Shown here: positions 38,458 through 45,076 of the stretch, piece after piece | How the letters are laid out: the number at the start of each line of letters is the position of its first letter | Position numbering within the stretch: position 1 is the stretch's first letter | Source: Mesorhizobium loti | Lineage (GTDB): Bacteria; Pseudomonadota; Alphaproteobacteria; Rhizobiales; Rhizobiaceae | Length of the DNA stretch: 45,076 nucleotides | Assembly: GCF_001510895.1 (NCBI RefSeq) | Contig: NZ_LPWA01000132.1 | Span: forward strand, 1-45,076 | Direction of reading: 5' to 3' | Made by a program: the position numbers and the translations under genes | Notes under the pieces: model-generated | What the model was told of the DNA's origin: nothing | Database searches by the model: none | Seen by the model: the letters and a program-made list of their open reading frames with translations, nothing else

Positions 38458-38712
38458 TCATGCGGCCTTGCGGGGACCGCAGCCCTCGGCCTTGAGCACA
38501 CGTTTGGTCGAGGCGGGGTATTTCTCCAGCTTTGCCGCCGGCCGGATCGGCCGCGGCGCGAAATTGCCGTCGCAGTTCGGGCAGACGCCGCCAAGCACGT
38601 TTTCTGCGCAGTCGGCGCAGAAGGTACACTCGAAGGAGCAGATCAGCGCATCGACGGCCTGCGGCGGCAGATCCTTGTCGCAGCATTCGCAACTGGGCCT
38701 GAGTTCCAGCAT
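38458..38712 (-). CDS. DUF1272 zinc-binding small protein
   Basis: 84 residues with Cys pairs typical of DUF1272 (RPSCECCDKDLPP, SFECTFCADCAENVLGGVCPNCDG), probably binding zinc or another metal. AGAGGGA precedes the ATG, ten bases after ureA. Its place between ureA and ureJ, in the same operon, suggests metal handling for urease, which is an inference. Confidence 0.9.
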   Translation of the reverse strand: MLELRPSCECCDKDLPPQAVDALICSFECTFCADCAENVLGGVCPNCDGNFAPRPIRPAAKLEKYPASTKRVLKAEGCGPRKAA

Positions 38713-38722
38713 CGGTCCCTCT

Positions 38723-39025
38723 TCACCGGATCGGTTCGTGCACGGTCACCAGCTTGGTGCCGTCGGGAAACGTCGCCTCGACCTGGACGTCGTGGATCAT
38801 CTCGGCAATGCCGTCCATGACCTGGGCCCGGGTGACGACATGCGCTCCGGCCTCCATCAGCTCGGCCACCGAGCGGCCGTCGCGAGCGCCTTCGACGACG
38901 AAGTCGGTGATTAAAGCGATCGCCTCGGGATGGTTAAGCTTGACGCCGCGTTCCAGCCGCTTGCGCGCCACGATCGCCGCCATGGCAATCAGCAGCTTGT
39001 CCTTTTCACGCGGCGTCAGATTCAT
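38723..39025 (-). CDS. ureA: Urease gamma subunit
   Basis: 100 residues, the smallest structural subunit of urease. MNLTPREKDKLLIAMAAIVARKRLERGVKLNHPEAIALITDF and C-terminal TFPDGTKLVTVHEPIR are diagnostic and the length is exact. GGAAG precedes the ATG. It follows ureD by 35 bases. Confidence 0.98.
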   Translation of the reverse strand: MNLTPREKDKLLIAMAAIVARKRLERGVKLNHPEAIALITDFVVEGARDGRSVAELMEAGAHVVTRAQVMDGIAEMIHDVQVEATFPDGTKLVTVHEPIR

Positions 39026-39060
39026 GCGACTTCCCGGTATTCAAAATCAACTATTCGAGG

Positions 39061-39896
39061 TCACAGTGACCATAATTTGGGCAGACCAGCCTGCCCGTTG
39101 AGCAGTTCGACGAGTGGAACCAGCCGCTTGCGGAGTTGGTAGCCGTCGCCGGCGGTGAGCCTCGCAAGAAGCTTGCCAGATTGCCCGACGCTCCAGAAAC
39201 TGGCGCCGCCCTGATTGCCAATGATGGCGCGGGCCGGCTCCAGCAGGCTTTCCGCGCGCGGGGAGACGAGAAGCATCGTTGCAACTGCGCACGCGCCGCC
39301 GGCCACCGCAGGGCGTTGGAGCCCGGCTGCGATATCCGGCCCGATGCGAAAATCCTCTGCATGGATGAGCCTGCCATCCTGGCGGACCCGCCAGCGGTCG
39401 TGGAAATTGCCCATGACTGTCCGCTCGCCCATCGCCAGCCGGCCGAAAAGCGTGGCTTCCAGCAAGAGCGCCTCGGCGTCCGCCGCAAGCTCCACATCGA
39501 GCGTCCTTGCAAAGCCGCCCGGTCGAAAACGATGGTTTCCTGCGGCAGCCAGGCGATTTGGCCGCCAGAGCCGACATTCAGGCTGACTGTCGTCTCGGCG
39601 CGGTCGGATGCGGCGCGATAGACCTTCTCGCAGGCCTGGGTGGTGATGGAGGCCGAGGCGCCTCGGCCGACCTCGATCTCCCAGCCGAGCCGGTCGCCAC
39701 CGGTCAATCCGCCGGCCGTGTTGATCAGCACGGCCTCGAGCGGATCGCCCGGCACCGCCGGCATGCGAATCTTGGCCGATCCGTCCTGGTAAAGGCGCTG
39801 AAGCCGGGTCCGGCCGCCTATTCTGCCGCACAAAAGCCTGCCTTCCCCGGCAACACGTTGGGCGGCAGGCGGGGAACGCAGGGTATCATCGATCAT
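39061..39896 (-). CDS. ureD: Urease accessory protein UreD, one frameshift near 39510
   Basis: Chaperone that binds apo-urease and, with UreF and UreG, admits nickel. The first frame gives RSPPAAQRVAGEGRLLCGRIGGRTRLQRLYQDGSAKIRMP through LINTAGGLTGGDRLGWEIEVG to PQETIVFDRAAL; the second gives RTLDVELAADAEALLLEATLFGRLAMGE to the stop at 39061. The join is near 39505-39515, where one base is missing. Corrected length is 278 residues from the ATG at 39896, the usual size. An in-frame ATG at 39959 would add 21 residues; neither start has a good ribosome site. First gene of the urease operon. Confidence 0.88.
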
Positions 39897-40097
39897 GTCC
39901 ACGGCGCCAACGTTAAGCACTCCGGTGGCTTTGTCGATATATAGCTTGTTGCTTGACATCGTTTCGGTTTCTATAGAGGGAGCCACCTTGGAGCGGTCAC
40001 GCGATGCCTGGAGAGGTAAGGGCGACGGCGTTTGCGAATCCGGGGACGAAGGGGCGCTGATCAGTTGGCGTCGGAAAACGACAGGGGAAGGAACCGA

Positions 40098-40352
40098 ATG
40101 GCTGACCAGCTGACGACCGAAATAATCGAAAAGATCAAGGCTCATGCCGAGACTGGCGGCGAGGAAATCACCACCAGCACCGATCTCAACACGCTCGGCA
40201 TCCATTCGCTGGAGCTGACCGAGATCATCTTCGATCTCGAGGAGAAGTACGGCATCGAGATCGAGATGAACACGGTCGATGCCTGGAGCAACCTCAAGAA
40301 CGTCGGCGACATGGTCGAGGCGGTTCGCGAACTGATCGCGAAAAAAGCCTGA
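40098..40352 (+). CDS. NodF-like specialised acyl carrier protein
   Basis: 84 residues. The second half YGIEIEMNTVDAWSNLKNVGDMVEAVRELIAKKA resembles nodulation protein NodF far more than housekeeping AcpP. Ser37 is the expected phosphopantetheine site, but the usual Asp-Ser-Leu is His36-Ser37-Leu38 (LGIHSLELTEI). GGGGAAGGAACC stands before the ATG at 40098. Four bases separate it from a NodE-like ketosynthase, so the two form a unit that should make or elongate an unusual fatty acyl chain. No nodABC or other nod gene is near. A TTGACA lies at 39953-39958, without a good -10 box. Confidence 0.88.
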   Translation: MADQLTTEIIEKIKAHAETGGEEITTSTDLNTLGIHSLELTEIIFDLEEKYGIEIEMNTVDAWSNLKNVGDMVEAVRELIAKKA

Positions 40353-40356
40353 CTGC

Positions 40357-41565
40357 ATGCTGAAGCGCGTCGTCATCACCGGCATTGGCGGGATATGCGG
40401 GCTCGGCAACGATGTGCCAGCAATCTGGGACGCCATGCGCGCCGGCCGCTCGGCGATCGGCCCAATCGACAACCCCTCCCTGCATGACCTGAAGGTCAAG
40501 GTCGGCAGCGAAATCAAAGCGTTGCCCGATCACGGCATCGACCGCAAGCAGGTGGTGTCGATGGACCGCTTCAGCCTGCTGGCGGTGATCGCGGCGCGGG
40601 AAGCGATGCGGCAGTCCGGGCTGGTTGCGCATGCCGACAACACCTACAGGATGGGCGCCGTCGTCGGCATCGGCGTCGCCGGCTTCGAGACGATCGAGGA
40701 AAACTATCGCGCGATCCTGATCGAGGGGCGCAACCGCGCCGCCATCTTCACCGTGCCGAAGGTGATGCCGGGCGCGGCCGCCGGCCAAGTCAGCATGAAT
40801 CTTGGCCTGCGCGGCCCGGTGTTCGGCGTCACCTCCGCCTGCTCCTCGGCCAACCATGCCATTGCCTCAGCTGTCGACCAGATCCGGCTCGGCCGCGCCG
40901 ACGTCATGGTCGCCGGCGGCACCGAGGCGCCGCTGGTATGGGGCGTGCTAAAGGGCTGGGAAGCGCTGAGGGTGCTTTCGCCCGATACCTGCCGGCCGTT
41001 CTCGGCCGACCGCCAGGGCCTGTCGCTCGGCGAAGGCGCCGGCATAGCGGTGCTGGAAAGCTACGACCACGCCATGGCGCGCGGCGCCACCATCCTTGCC
41101 GAGATCGCCGGCACGGGCCTCTCGGCCGACGCCTCCGACATCGTCGCGCCGACGATCGAAGGGCCGGAAGCGGCGATGCGCTTCTGCCTGGTCGATGCCG
41201 GGCTCAACCCGCAAGATGTCGACTATCTCAACGCGCATGGCACGGGCACCAAGGCCAACGACCAGATCGAGACCGCGGCGATCAAGCGCGTCTTCGGCGA
41301 GCATGCGCGCACGCTCTCGGTCTCCTCGACCAAGTCGATGCATGCGCATTGCCTCGGCGCGTCGGGCGGGCTGGAGATGATCGCCTGCGTCATGGCGATC
41401 CGCGACGGCATCGTGCCGCCGACCGCCAATTTCCGCGAGCCCGACCCCGAATGCGATCTCGACGTGACGCCGAACGTGGCGCGCGAGCGCAAGGTGCGCG
41501 CCGCGCTCAGCAACAGCTTCGCGTTCGGCGGCACCAATGCGGTGCTGGCCTTCAAGGCGATCTGA
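40357..41565 (+). CDS. NodE-like beta-ketoacyl-ACP synthase (KAS II family)
   Basis: 402 residues, decarboxylating Claisen condensing enzyme. The catalytic triad is visible: Cys162 in VTSACSSANHAI, His294 in NAHGTGTKANDQIE and His331 in SSTKSMHAHCLGASGG. Thiolase fold start KRVVITGIGGICGLGNDV and end SNSFAFGGTNAVLAFK are complete. ACSSANHAI and KSMHAH resemble NodE more than FabF. It should elongate acyl groups on the NodF-like protein just upstream. The product could be a membrane, lipid A or signal lipid chain; sequence does not tell. Confidence 0.92.
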   Translation: MLKRVVITGIGGICGLGNDVPAIWDAMRAGRSAIGPIDNPSLHDLKVKVGSEIKALPDHGIDRKQVVSMDRFSLLAVIAAREAMRQSGLVAHADNTYRMGAVVGIGVAGFETIEENYRAILIEGRNRAAIFTVPKVMPGAAAGQVSMNLGLRGPVFGVTSACSSANHAIASAVDQIRLGRADVMVAGGTEAPLVWGVLKGWEALRVLSPDTCRPFSADRQGLSLGEGAGIAVLESYDHAMARGATILAEIAGTGLSADASDIVAPTIEGPEAAMRFCLVDAGLNPQDVDYLNAHGTGTKANDQIETAAIKRVFGEHARTLSVSSTKSMHAHCLGASGGLEMIACVMAIRDGIVPPTANFREPDPECDLDVTPNVARERKVRAALSNSFAFGGTNAVLAFKAI

Positions 41566-41750
41566 TACGGGCGACCGGATGCGAAGGCCAGGCAATCTGG
41601 GGAGCGCGTTTCGCCCCCGGCGGATTTTGGTTGACTGTCCGTGCACGGCGGACCGATTGCCGGCCTATTGATCCAGGCGGATCACGATCCTAATTCTTGC
41701 CCACCCGCCACATGCGCCGCCCGGCGCCAATCCGCATCCGGAGCCCCCCG

Positions 41751-42455
41751 ATGACCGACCTGTCCGCCTTTCCGATCGCCAAGCGCTGGCCGGCCAAACA
41801 CCCGGACCGCCTGCAGCTCTATTCTTCTCCGACGCCCAACGGCGTGAAGATCTCGATCGCGCTGGAGGAGATCGGCCTGCCTTACGAGCCGCATTACGTC
41901 GATATCGGCAAGAACGAGAGCTGGACGCCGGAATTTCTGTCGCTCAACCCGAACGGCAAGATCCCGGCGATCATCGACCCGAACGGCCCGGGCGGCAAAC
42001 CGATCGGACTGTTCGAGTCCGGCGCCATCCTGCTCTACCTCTCCGACAAGACCGGCAAGCTCGTTCCGGCCGATCCGATCAAGCGCTACGAGACGATCCA
42101 GTGGGTGTTCTTCCAGATGGCTGCGATCGGCCCGATCTTCGGCCAGGTCGGCTTCTTCAACAAATTCGCCGGACGCGAGATCGCCGACAAGCGACCGCTG
42201 GAACGCTATCGCGACGAATCGCGGCGGCTGATCGGCGTTCTGGAAACGCGGCTGAAAGGCCGGCAATGGATCATGGATGACGAATACACCATCGCCGATG
42301 TCTCGATGCTGGGCTGGGTGCGCAACCTGATCGGCTTCTACGAAGCGCGCGACCTCGTCGGCTTCGACGATTTCCCGACCGTCGCGGCATGGCTGGAGCG
42401 TGGCCTTGCGCGGCCGGCCGTGCAGAGGGGCCTCACCATCCCGGCGAGGAGCTAA
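41751..42455 (+). CDS. Glutathione S-transferase, YfcG/Ure2p-like
   Basis: 234 residues. LQLYSSPTPNGVKISIALEEIGLPYEPHYVDIGKNESWTPEFLSLNPNGKIPAIIDPNGP is the typical N-terminal domain of Nu-class YfcG-like transferases (disulfide reductase activity with glutathione). ESGAILLYLSDKTG binds the gamma-glutamyl part. The C-terminal domain has the VFFQMAAIGPIFGQ and YTIADVSMLGWV segments. ATG at 41751; CCGGAGCC lies upstream. It follows the ketosynthase after 185 bases that hold nothing I recognise. Confidence 0.93.
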   Translation: MTDLSAFPIAKRWPAKHPDRLQLYSSPTPNGVKISIALEEIGLPYEPHYVDIGKNESWTPEFLSLNPNGKIPAIIDPNGPGGKPIGLFESGAILLYLSDKTGKLVPADPIKRYETIQWVFFQMAAIGPIFGQVGFFNKFAGREIADKRPLERYRDESRRLIGVLETRLKGRQWIMDDEYTIADVSMLGWVRNLIGFYEARDLVGFDDFPTVAAWLERGLARPAVQRGLTIPARS

Positions 42456-42461
42456 AGCGCT

Positions 42462-42767
42462 CTATTTGGTCCTGGCTTTGGCGCCGCCTCGGCCGAACAC
42501 CGATGCGGCGAGCCGGGCGGTGGCTACAACCGCGCCGGTCGCAACACTTGCGACGGTGCGGATCGGGCCCGACTTCGCCGCCGGCTTATGCGGCTTCGCG
42601 GGTTTTGCGGCGGTCTTTTGCGCAGCGCCGGGCACGACTTTCCTTGGCGCAGCCTTGCCGAATGTCGGCTTGGCGTCTTTCGACCGCTCGGCGGTCGTCG
42701 ATTGCGCTGTCCTGGATTGATTGGCCCTGCTTCTCGCGGGCGCGGGTTTTCTGGTCTTGGTTGCCAT
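42462..42767 (-). CDS. Small basic Ala/Lys-rich protein
   Basis: 101 residues, about a quarter Lys and Arg and rich in Ala and Pro (KAAPRKVVPGAAQKTAAKPAKPHKPAAKSG), resembling histone H1-like or nucleoid-associated tails, with one short hydrophobic stretch near the C-terminus (TVASVATGAVVATARLAASVFG). Low complexity makes assignment unsafe. GGGAACC precedes the ATG. Coding is supported by its fit between convergent and upstream genes, not by a known family. Confidence 0.6.
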   Translation of the reverse strand: MATKTRKPAPARSRANQSRTAQSTTAERSKDAKPTFGKAAPRKVVPGAAQKTAAKPAKPHKPAAKSGPIRTVASVATGAVVATARLAASVFGRGGAKARTK

Positions 42768-42850
42768 CAGACGGTTCCCTTACGCCGTTACGGCCATAAC
42801 GGCGCGAAACTGTTAAGGTTCCCGTCCAAAAATAGTGAAAATTGAGCAGG

Positions 42851-43462
42851 TTAACCAAGCACCAGATCGGCCTCCCGACGACGCGCCAGCACGCGCTCGA
42901 TGTTCGGCATGTCGTTGGAGGCAATCCAGGCGCGGGCATCCTCGTCGGACTTGCCATGGCCGCGCCAGCGCTCCATCAGGCGGCGCTCGAGCTCGCCCCG
43001 CGGCACGTCGACGAAGATGGTGAAATCGAACAATGGCGCCAGCCGCGACCACGGCGCCTCGTCGAGGAGGAGATAGTTGCCCTCGACCAGGATGAACTTG
43101 GTGTCGGCGCCGATCACTTCGGCCGCCGCGCGCGACAATTCCATGTTGCGGTCGAAGACCGGAATGGCAATGTCCGGCTCACCAGAGCGGATGCGCTTCA
43201 ACAGCGTCTCGAAGCCGGCGAAGTCGAAGGTTTCCGGCGCCCCTTTTCGCGAGCGCAGGCCGCGCCGGTTGAGGATGATGTCGTCAAAATGGAAGCCGTC
43301 CATCGGCACGACTTCCGACGTGCCTTCCGGCAGCAATTCATGCAGCCTGCCCGATATGGTTGACTTGCCGGCTCCCGGCGGGCCGGCTATGGCGACGACG
43401 AAGCGCTTGGCCTTGCCGGCGCGCTTGAAGATGGCGGCAGTGATATGGGCCAAGTCAGACAT
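42851..43462 (-). CDS. P-loop nucleoside/sugar kinase (uridine kinase/FrcK-like)
   Basis: 203 residues. Walker A AGPPGAGKST near residue 26, PMDGFHFDD as in pantothenate and uridine kinases, then APETFDFAGFETLLKRI and VFDRNMELSRAAAEVI, EGNYLLLDEAPW (Walker B-like) and the lid RRLMERWRGHGKSDEDA. This pattern also matches the FrcK kinase beside rhizobial fructose transporters. GAAGAGG stands before the ATG at 43462. The phosphate acceptor is not certain. Confidence 0.88.
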   Translation of the reverse strand: MSDLAHITAAIFKRAGKAKRFVVAIAGPPGAGKSTISGRLHELLPEGTSEVVPMDGFHFDDIILNRRGLRSRKGAPETFDFAGFETLLKRIRSGEPDIAIPVFDRNMELSRAAAEVIGADTKFILVEGNYLLLDEAPWSRLAPLFDFTIFVDVPRGELERRLMERWRGHGKSDEDARAWIASNDMPNIERVLARRREADLVLG

Positions 43463-43672
43463 CAGCGCCTCTTCGCTAGCGACTCCGGGCCGCATCTTGG
43501 CGGCTGTCGGCGGAAATTTCAAACTTGGTTCTTGATACCGACTTTTTGACGGCTCGTTTGCACGTCGCCTGCCTTCGAGATTGGCCGAGACCTGCATTCC
43601 GTCGTCATCCCATGGCGCACAGCGGTTCAGAATTCTGCTCCGACGCGCTCTTCGGCCAAGGTAACGGCATGG

Positions 43673-43720
43673 ATTCCAGGGTCTCCGCGACGGAGCTTCG
43701 CTCCTGCTTCGCCCTGGAAT
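43673..43720. repeat. ATTCCAGGG...CCCTGGAAT palindromic repeat
   Basis: Nine-base arms at 43673-43681 and 43712-43720 enclose an inner hairpin (GGAGC-ttc-GCTCC, with flanking GAAGC copies). The element lies just after the stop of the mutarotase-like gene and may end its transcript. It is of a type seen many times in Mesorhizobium genomes, as I recall. Confidence 0.75.
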
Positions 43721-43736
43721 GACGAACCCGGGGGCC

Positions 43737-44843
43737 TCAGGCCGGGATGGACCGGCCTATGCGCAGGAAGTCGCCGTCGAACGGCACCTCCCGCGCTGTT
43801 CCGGCGGCGTCGAGGACGCGTAATCGGTCGGATGCCGATTCGAGGCGGCTCGGCGCCTCGGCATCGGCGAAGGGAACCGCGCCGATGACGTGGCGGAAGG
43901 AGACGCCGCGCCCTTCGGCCAGCGCAAATGCCGTCGCCACGCCTTCGTGCTTCAGCCAGTTGTCGCCGAGTGAGGCGGCGTGGCCGACCGCGGCGCGGCC
44001 GTCCTCGATGCCGAGCACGCCGACATGGCGGCCGCTCCAGGGCGCATAGTCGCGGCCGCCATTGCTGAACCACAGCATGGTGACCGGCAGCTCGGCCGGG
44101 TTTTTCAGCACCAGCACCAGATCCTGCTCGGCGCGGCGCGCTAGCGCCGTCCAGCCCGGCCCATCGTGATCGGCCTCGACCAAAGTGATGAAATCCTCGC
44201 GCCGGTCCTCCATGCGGTAATCGGTGAGATCGGTGGCGCCGCCGGCCGCGATCGGGAAATGGGTCAGATCGGTGGCGCGGGCCGGATAGGCCAGGCGAAA
44301 ACGGCCGCGCGCCGGATCGGGCTCCAGCGGGGTGGCCGGTGTCACCGCCAGGCGCTTCGGCGAAAAGGCGAGCCGGCCGCCGTCCCGCGTTGACGTCATC
44401 GGATGATGGGCGACGGAAATGGCGCCGGAGCCGCCGGAAAAGATGTGCTCCTGGTAGAGGAAGGGGTGGTTGTCGCGGAGCGTGAAGACCTTGTCGACTG
44501 CGGCGCCCATCACCTTGCGGCGGAGCCGGAAGACGGCGCGCCAGCCGCCGGCGATGGCGCCGTTTTCGACGACGTCCCACTCGCTGTTGGCCGTCCAGCC
44601 ATGCAGGGGCGCCGCCTCGACATCGCTGGCGGAAAACGGCGCGCAGAGAAAATCGCCGGACAGGCGCACCGTGCCTTCGGGGAGATTTTCCGGCAGCGTC
44701 TCGCGCGGCGAGCCCACCCAGGGCGCGCGGTGCAGCGGCTTCAGCCGGCGGCCGTCCGCTTCGATTTCCATCGCTGCGATATGGCCGACGGCGAGATCGA
44801 GCGAGACCGAGATGCCCTTTGCGTTGAGCGTGACCGTGTCCAT
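43737..44843 (-). CDS. Aldose 1-epimerase/galactose mutarotase-like protein
   Basis: 368 residues with the beta-sandwich pattern of galactose mutarotase-like proteins. The N-terminus SLDLAVGHIAAMEIEADGRRLKPLHRAPWVG resembles the aldose epimerase LxRxxxx segment, and GDFLCAPFSASDVEAAPLHGWTANSEWDVV contains the His-Gly region expected near the active site. The classic catalytic Glu was not placed with confidence, so the exact reaction is open. The ATG at 44843 (MDTVTLNAKGISVSL) is the only reasonable start. Monocistronic, with repeats on both sides. Confidence 0.78.
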   Translation of the reverse strand: MDTVTLNAKGISVSLDLAVGHIAAMEIEADGRRLKPLHRAPWVGSPRETLPENLPEGTVRLSGDFLCAPFSASDVEAAPLHGWTANSEWDVVENGAIAGGWRAVFRLRRKVMGAAVDKVFTLRDNHPFLYQEHIFSGGSGAISVAHHPMTSTRDGGRLAFSPKRLAVTPATPLEPDPARGRFRLAYPARATDLTHFPIAAGGATDLTDYRMEDRREDFITLVEADHDGPGWTALARRAEQDLVLVLKNPAELPVTMLWFSNGGRDYAPWSGRHVGVLGIEDGRAAVGHAASLGDNWLKHEGVATAFALAEGRGVSFRHVIGAVPFADAEAPSRLESASDRLRVLDAAGTAREVPFDGDFLRIGRSIPA

Positions 44844-45030
44844 GAATGCCTTCCCGCGAATCTTTCAGGACGTCAGCAAAGCCTGTCGGGTGTCCTTCAT
44901 GCAAGCGCGGTGACAGGCAATTCGCATCACTGCTGGGTCACAGGCGGCAGCGTGGGGCGACCGCCTATCGACTGTCAGCGCCGCCCCTTGTATCTGCACG
45001 GAGGAGACTTTGTGCGAGAAGAGCGACTGA

Positions 45031-45076
45031 GCCTCGAACCGGACGGCCATCCGATTCGAGGCTTGGCGAAGTCGCC
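45031..45076. repeat. Palindromic repeat at the window end
   Basis: GCCTCGAA (45031-45038) pairs with TTCGAGGC (45055-45062). Overlapping it, GGCTTGGCGAAGTCGCC runs to the last base and would complete a second hairpin just outside; a related arm occurs inside the repeat at 6973-7042. The 187 bases before it (44844-45030) hold no gene that I can support. Confidence 0.6.

Noticed and set aside
37523..38692. UreJ-UreB fusion protein of 389 residues
   Set aside because: The join region ARRSAPAWPSACC is out-of-frame ureJ sequence. Restoring one base gives a normal UreJ stop and a separate UreB with its own ribosome site.
39953..39977. Sigma70 promoter for the NodF-like gene (TTGACA with TATAGA)
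   Set aside because: The two boxes are only 13 bases apart, too close for a standard promoter.
43627..44904. Long Arg-rich minus-strand frame over the mutarotase-like gene
   Set aside because: Low-complexity composition and no motif; the overlapping 368-residue frame has a recognisable fold.
44865..45050. 61-codon minus-strand frame near the window end
   Set aside because: No ribosome site, no family, and it overlaps the terminal repeat.

Overview
The window looks like chromosomal DNA of a high-GC alphaproteobacterium of the order Rhizobiales, most probably Mesorhizobium or a close relative. This rests on the protein families and their gene order (an smo polyol operon arranged as I recall it from Sinorhizobium, rhizobial urease cluster layout, a NodF/NodE-like pair) and on several short palindromic intergenic repeats of rhizobial type. 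No tRNA, rRNA, CRISPR array, phage or transposase gene was found. No gene-free stretch exceeds 300 bases.

Layout. 0-3 kb: a 32-codon fragment of a ptsP-like gene ending at a palindromic repeat, a Tat-exported amino-acid-type binding protein, and a polytopic membrane protein. 3.2-4.5 kb: pncB (NAD salvage). 4.7-9.3 kb: a LysR regulator divergent from a ureohydrolase (agmatinase type), followed by a polar amino acid binding protein and two permeases but no ATPase, with a perfect LysR-type palindrome in the divergent promoter region. 9.4-11.9 kb: a MATE exporter and a divergent AraC regulator. 12.2-17.4 kb: a sugar/polyol ABC operon with a xylitol/sorbitol-type dehydrogenase. 17.4-26.3 kb, opposite strand: the complete smoEFGK-smoS-mtlK-HAD-FGGY kinase operon for sorbitol/mannitol/arabitol-type polyols, with a good sigma70 promoter. 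26.5-30.3 kb: a LysR regulator, a DUF1127 microprotein, a SorC-type sugar regulator, a HAD phosphatase and a class II aldolase. 30.4-39.9 kb: a complete urease gene set in the order ureD-ureA-DUF1272-ureJ-ureB-(two opposite-strand secreted proteins)-ureC-DUF29-membrane protein-GST-ureE-ureF-DUF3995-ureG. 40.1-45 kb: a NodF-like acyl carrier protein with its NodE-like ketosynthase, a GST, a small basic protein, a P-loop kinase and a mutarotase-like protein.

How the genes work together. Two polyol catabolic operons converge at 17.4 kb: ABC uptake, oxidation to a ketose (SmoS, MtlK, the zinc dehydrogenase) and phosphorylation (FGGY kinase). The ureohydrolase would release urea from an imported guanidino compound, and the urease set 30 kb away could turn that urea into ammonia and CO2.

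Quality caveat. Five otherwise intact genes (the 12.2 kb binding protein, the 16.3 kb ATPase (twice), ureC, ureJ, ureD) carry frameshifts, and all six events are single-base deletions. Restoring one base at each site gives full-length proteins of family-typical size. Sequencing or consensus error is the most economical explanation, so these genes are described as probably functional. The ureJ deletion also creates a false in-frame ureJ-ureB fusion.

The most interesting possible novelty is the NodF/NodE-like pair at 40.1-41.6 kb, whose carrier protein has His-Ser-Leu instead of Asp-Ser-Leu at the phosphopantetheine site and which has no other nod gene beside it.
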